A DNA stretch of 7,597 bases from the NCBI GenBank assembly GCA_031262565.1, contig JAISHL010000014.1, forward strand, positions 1-7,597, written 5' to 3'. This DNA comes from Candidatus Nomurabacteria bacterium. Lineage in GTDB: Bacteria > Patescibacteriota > Saccharimonadia > Saccharimonadales > Saccharimonadaceae. The position numbers were made by a program, and so were the translations under genes. Positions 5,769-7,597 of this stretch are shown in pieces. The notes under the pieces are model-generated. The model saw only the letters and a program-made list of their open reading frames with translations. It ran no database searches and was not told where the DNA came from. How positions within the stretch are numbered: position 1 is the first letter of the stretch; every line of letters begins with the position of its first letter.

Positions 5769-6212
5769 TTATTTAGTTGACGAACTTTTTATATATGTCG
5801 CTTCGGTTTCCATTTTGGATTCGAGTTTGAAATTCTGGCAATGTGCGTCTTTGTCGCAGTCACTGGCGATATAGTTGTAATCACACGGATTTTCAGAATT
5901 TTCGTCGCCCTCATAAGAGCTTGGCGCAACGCATTCGTTGCCATGCAGGGTAAAACCGCTAGGATCAGTGAAAAGCAACGGATCCATGGCGATCAGATTG
6001 TCGCGCGAAATCGTGTCGGGATAATAACCGTTTTGTTTGTAGAATACCTCTGTTAAATTGTAATACATGGCGTTAATCGCGCTTTTGCGAGTTTTGTCGC
6101 GCGAGGTCGCTTCAACTTCGCCACGCTGAATCACAAAGAAAACCGCCAATAAAACTAAGACCACGAACGCTATTATCAACTCTATAATTGTAAAACCTGA
6201 TTGCTTTTTCAT
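5769..6212 (-). CDS. Type IV pilin-like / pseudopilin protein
   Basis: The 147 residues begin with a short basic leader, MKKQSG, followed by FTIIEL: the prepilin peptidase site with cleavage after Gly6, Phe7 as mature +1 and Glu11 as the conserved Glu5. A hydrophobic helix (7-29) follows, as in class III signal peptides that anchor the subunit in the membrane or pilus. The globular part contains NGYYP (61-65) at the usual place after the alpha-1 helix, and four cysteines (94, 110, 119, 125) that may form two disulfides in a C-terminal loop. The family builds type IV pili or the related secretion/competence pseudopili; the partner ATPases and prepilin peptidase are not here, so whether it is a major or minor subunit is unknown. 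It lies 12 nt after the FtsB/DivIC-like gene, and its own extended -10 ends 6 nt before the ATG. Confidence 0.9.
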   Translation of the reverse strand: MKKQSGFTIIELIIAFVVLVLLAVFFVIQRGEVEATSRDKTRKSAINAMYYNLTEVFYKQNGYYPDTISRDNLIAMDPLLFTDPSGFTLHGNECVAPSSYEGDENSENPCDYNYIASDCDKDAHCQNFKLESKMETEATYIKSSSTK

Positions 6213-6218
6213 AATCCT

Positions 6219-6227
6219 ATTGTATCA
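6219..6227 (-). promoter_or_regulatory. Extended -10 promoter of the pilin-like gene, overlapping the upstream stop codon
   Basis: On the minus strand TGA-TACAAT (6219-6227), then 6 nt to the ATG at 6212. The TGA is the stop codon of the preceding gene and also supplies the TGn of the extended -10. No good -35 is seen at 17-18 bp. Co-transcription from the upstream gene is also possible. Confidence 0.5.
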
Positions 6228-6611
6228 CGACTTTGCGCCGAATAGAAAATCCATCCATTTTTCAAAATTAGATTCGTCGTCGGAGCTGGTTTTTGCGGTT
6301 TCGGATTCCTTGGCGGTTTCAGTTTTTGGTAAAATCACTAAATGCTCGCCCTCTTTGGACTTATTCAATAGCGACCGCGACTGCAGTTCAAGATATTCGT
6401 CGGTCTGGTAATAACTCTGTTCTAACTTCAAGTTCTCGTTTTGCAGTTCCAAGACCTCGGTTTCGAGTTGCGCCTGACCGAGCTGTTGTTCGAGTTCATA
6501 ATTGCGATTGAGTGCGCCGATAGTCGACCACGCCCAATATAACGCCAAAACAGTTGCCGCAAGCAATAAGATATTATTGAACGTCAAATATTTTTTGGAA
6601 TCGTTAAGCAT
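6225..6611 (-). CDS. Septum formation initiator family protein (FtsB/DivIC-like)
   Basis: FtsB/DivIC proteins are small bitopic membrane proteins that form a coiled-coil complex with FtsL and FtsQ/DivIB and help activate septal wall synthesis. The 128 residues show a short cytoplasmic N terminus (1-11), one transmembrane helix (about 12-32), a coiled coil (about 36-68, EQQLGQAQLETEVLELQNEN), and then the hallmark segment YYQTDEYLELQSRSLLNKSKEGEHLVILP (split here as YYQTDEYLELQ and the GEHLVILP end), which matches the (Y/F)xxTDxYxExxAR...L...PGE pattern. A charged, acidic tail follows and ends in FEKWMDFLFG, a small amphipathic or hydrophobic patch. It diverges from dsbA and is followed by the pilin gene. 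FtsL is the alternative, but the TD-Y-E-A/S-R region favours FtsB/DivIC. Confidence 0.85.
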   Translation of the reverse strand: MLNDSKKYLTFNNILLLAATVLALYWAWSTIGALNRNYELEQQLGQAQLETEVLELQNENLKLEQSYYQTDEYLELQSRSLLNKSKEGEHLVILPKTETAKESETAKTSSDDESNFEKWMDFLFGAKS

Positions 6612-6617
6612 AACTCT

Positions 6618-6647
6618 ATTTTATCACTATGCTTGCATATATGCCAA
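6618..6647 (-). promoter_or_regulatory. Promoter of the FtsB/DivIC-like gene (leaderless type)
   Basis: On the minus strand -35 TTGGCA (plus 6642-6647, 5 of 6), 18-bp spacer, extended -10 TGA-TAAAAT (plus 6618-6626), and 6 nt to the ATG at 6611. It overlaps the divergent dsbA promoter (6633-6662), so the two may compete for polymerase. Confidence 0.65.
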
Positions 6648-6662
6648 ATCGCGTGTTATAAT
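6633..6662 (+). promoter_or_regulatory. Promoter of dsbA-like gene
   Basis: -35 TTGCAT (6633-6638) within the recurring box ATGCTTGCA, 18-bp spacer, extended -10 TGT-TATAAT (6654-6662). The predicted start near 6669 gives a leader of about 17 nt. Confidence 0.7.
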
Positions 6663-6674
6663 GGGGTGACAATG

Positions 6675-6682
6675 AAGGAGGG
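6675..6682 (+). promoter_or_regulatory. Shine-Dalgarno sequence of the dsbA-like gene
   Basis: AAGGAGGG ends 3 nt before the ATG at 6686 (core GGAGG 6677-6681, 4 nt before it). Spacing is short but usable. This and hpf are the only SD-led starts in the window. Confidence 0.75.
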
Positions 6683-6685
6683 GAA

Positions 6686-7387
6686 ATGAATAAACGAGTT
6701 TGGATTGTGATTTCTATATTTGTAGTGCTTGTGGTTGGCGTGGCTATTCTTGCGAAAAATGCGCAACAGGACGTTGACGATGTTGATATTTCTAAACTAG
6801 ACGGCAGTAAATTGATCACACAAGAAGATGTTGGCGAAGGGCAAATCCCAGATCATTATCATGGCAACCCTGATGCTAAGGTGATCGTGATTGAATATGA
6901 GGATTTTGCATGTTCGCACTGTAATTATTTTGCCCCAGATGCGAAGAAAATTATTGAGGAATATCAGGATCGCGTTTTGTTTATCTATCGCAACTTTAAT
7001 CTTGGCTATCCAAATTCAAATCAGACGCAATTTGCGGCGGAAGCAACTTATCTGGTTGGTGGCGATGAGGCGTATTGGAAGATGTTTGATTTGTTGTGGA
7101 GTAATGATATGTGGACAGGGCAAGCGGTTAGCGAAACCGAGCGCAAAGATACGTTTGAGAATTATATAAATCAGGTAGGCGTTGATCTTGGTGAATTTAA
7201 TAAAGCCGTGGAGGCGCGACGCAGTAATGGCATTCAGTCAAAAATCAATCGCGACAAAGCGCTGGGCGAAAAAGCTGGCGTAACTGGCACGCCGACGTGG
7301 TTTATCAACGGCGAAAAAGTCGATGGCGTTACGAATCAAAACGTCCGCGACGCGATCAATAAAGCGCTTGATGAGAGCAAAGAGTAA
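6686..7387 (+). CDS. Membrane-anchored DsbA-family thiol:disulfide oxidoreductase (thioredoxin_4 type)
   Basis: The 233 residues begin with a short basic tip and one hydrophobic segment (about 4-24) that lacks a clear cleavage site, so it is probably an anchor that leaves the catalytic domain outside the cytoplasmic membrane. A linker (25-62) leads to a thioredoxin fold with a helical insertion. VIVIEYEDFACSHCNYF carries the redox motif C76-S-H-C79 (CPHC in classical DsbA), the helical insert spans about 115-190, and VTGTPTWFING holds the cis-proline P203 after Thr202 before the last strands. All parts needed for oxidoreductase activity are present. The family introduces or isomerises disulfides in exported proteins; it needs a reoxidant such as DsbB or VKOR, not seen here. 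The neighbouring pilin-like protein has four cysteines and is a plausible substrate. The gene has its own promoter and Shine-Dalgarno sequence and is followed by repeats. Confidence 0.92.
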   Translation: MNKRVWIVISIFVVLVVGVAILAKNAQQDVDDVDISKLDGSKLITQEDVGEGQIPDHYHGNPDAKVIVIEYEDFACSHCNYFAPDAKKIIEEYQDRVLFIYRNFNLGYPNSNQTQFAAEATYLVGGDEAYWKMFDLLWSNDMWTGQAVSETERKDTFENYINQVGVDLGEFNKAVEARRSNGIQSKINRDKALGEKAGVTGTPTWFINGEKVDGVTNQNVRDAINKALDESKE

Positions 7388-7395
7388 AATAGTTT

Positions 7396-7498
7396 GTCAT
7401 TGCGAGCAGAGCGAAGCAATCTAGTGATCTTGTCGTTCCGAACTTGTTTCGGGATCTCTCTTTTACGTTTGTCACCCTGAATTTATTTCAGGGTCTAT
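7396..7498 (+). repeat. Second repeat array with types A, B and C in order
   Basis: Type A at 7396-7424 (GTCATTGCGAGC... to CAATCTAG), type B at 7432-7458 (stem CCGAA/TTCGG around CTTGT) and type C at 7471-7498. The order and orientation repeat those of the left half of the 2874-3105 element. Each unit begins GTCAY or GTCG and ends in (A/G)TCT, and each can fold. It starts 8 nt after the dsbA stop codon. Confidence 0.8.
7474..7494. repeat. Perfect 8-bp hairpin of the type C repeat
   Basis: ACCCTGAA (7474-7481), loop TTTAT, TTCAGGGT (7487-7494). It may help end the dsbA transcript, but no T-tract follows, so it is not called an intrinsic terminator. Confidence 0.75.
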
Positions 7499-7577
7499 CT
7501 TATTATTCGACGACATTTAGCATAAAATAAAATTAAGCACTATTGACTATAACGAATAATTATGTTAATGCTTGCAA
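7499..7577. other. AT-rich stretch without a gene, probably upstream of a gene beyond the edge
   Basis: No open frame of note. It has a TTGACT (7543-7548) with no good -10 at 16-18 bp, and near its end the box ATGCTTGCA (7568-7576), which overlaps or matches the -35 in two other promoters of the window. A promoter facing right is possible, with its -10 outside. Confidence 0.4.
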
Positions 7578-7597
7578 AGTAGTAGTAGTAGTAGTAG
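7578..7597. repeat. Trinucleotide (AGT)n repeat at the right edge
   Basis: Six full AGT units plus two bases, perfect, running off the window. It directly follows the -35-like TTGCAA (7572-7577). True length is unknown because the window ends inside it; a contig-end artefact is possible. Confidence 0.85.

Noticed and set aside
5775..5790. AGTT-GACG-AACT hairpin followed by TTTT after the PH-protein gene
   Set aside because: A 4-bp AU-rich stem is too weak to call a terminator.
6225..6227. Alternative genetic code (UGA as glycine)
   Set aside because: TGA ends the FtsB-like frame, with the pilin gene starting 12 nt on, and no in-frame TGA interrupts any conserved gene here.
6616..6819. 67-residue minus-strand frame across the dsbA start
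   Set aside because: It overlaps two promoters and the dsbA coding start, and is Ser/Thr-rich without any motif.
1..7597. A novel defence, toxin-antitoxin or secretion system
   Set aside because: All large genes fall into housekeeping or known surface families, and the small genes do not form a toxin-antitoxin-like pair. I see no support for a new multi-gene system.

Overview
The window looks like a piece of a Patescibacteria (CPR) chromosome, most likely a Saccharibacteria (TM7) relative. This rests on small, tightly packed genes, the mix of a short HPF, a DivIC/FtsB-like protein, a pseudopilin and a membrane-anchored DsbA, and promoters that sit almost on the start codons. UGA is used as a stop (6225-6227), which argues against the UGA=Gly code of Gracilibacteria/Absconditabacteria. 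The taxonomic call comes from gene style, not from a marker search.

Layout. 1-666 (+) is the catalytic end of a sensor histidine kinase cut by the left edge. It converges, with a 2-nt gap, on a small two-helix membrane protein of unknown function (669-1046, -). A divergent promoter region leads to serS (1121-2425, +) and hpf (2483-2863, +). From 2864 to 3175 there is a gene-free block of short, interspersed, hairpin-forming repeats. Then come a guanylate-kinase-like gene (3176-3880, -) and dnaJ (3965-5059, -). dnaJ has a near-perfect CIRCE operator wrapped around its -35 box. Divergent to it lies a membrane protein with a bacterial PH-like domain (5157-5768, +). This abuts, stop to stop, a type IV pilin-like gene (5769-6212, -), which follows a septum-formation-initiator gene (6225-6611, -). 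Divergent from that is a DsbA-family thiol oxidoreductase (6686-7387, +). A second repeat block (7396-7498) and a trinucleotide repeat at the right edge complete the window.

How the genes relate. Most are housekeeping: tRNA charging, ribosome hibernation, GMP phosphorylation, protein folding, division. The surface-related genes are the kinase, the PH membrane protein, the pilin and DsbA. DsbA could oxidise the four cysteines of the neighbouring pilin, but this is inference.

The most striking signals lie outside the protein families. (1) Seven of the nine gene starts visible in full have a -10 hexamer ending exactly 6 or 9 nt before the ATG, implying leaderless mRNAs; only hpf and dsbA have a leader with a Shine-Dalgarno sequence. 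(2) The histidine kinase fragment has A-ending codons and few CpG up to about nt 594, then switches abruptly to the composition of its neighbours. (3) Two intergenic blocks are built from the same three hairpin repeats in the same order. (4) A trinucleotide repeat directly follows a -35-like box at the right edge. I found no tRNA, rRNA, CRISPR array, transposase or phage gene, and no clear new defence or secretion system.
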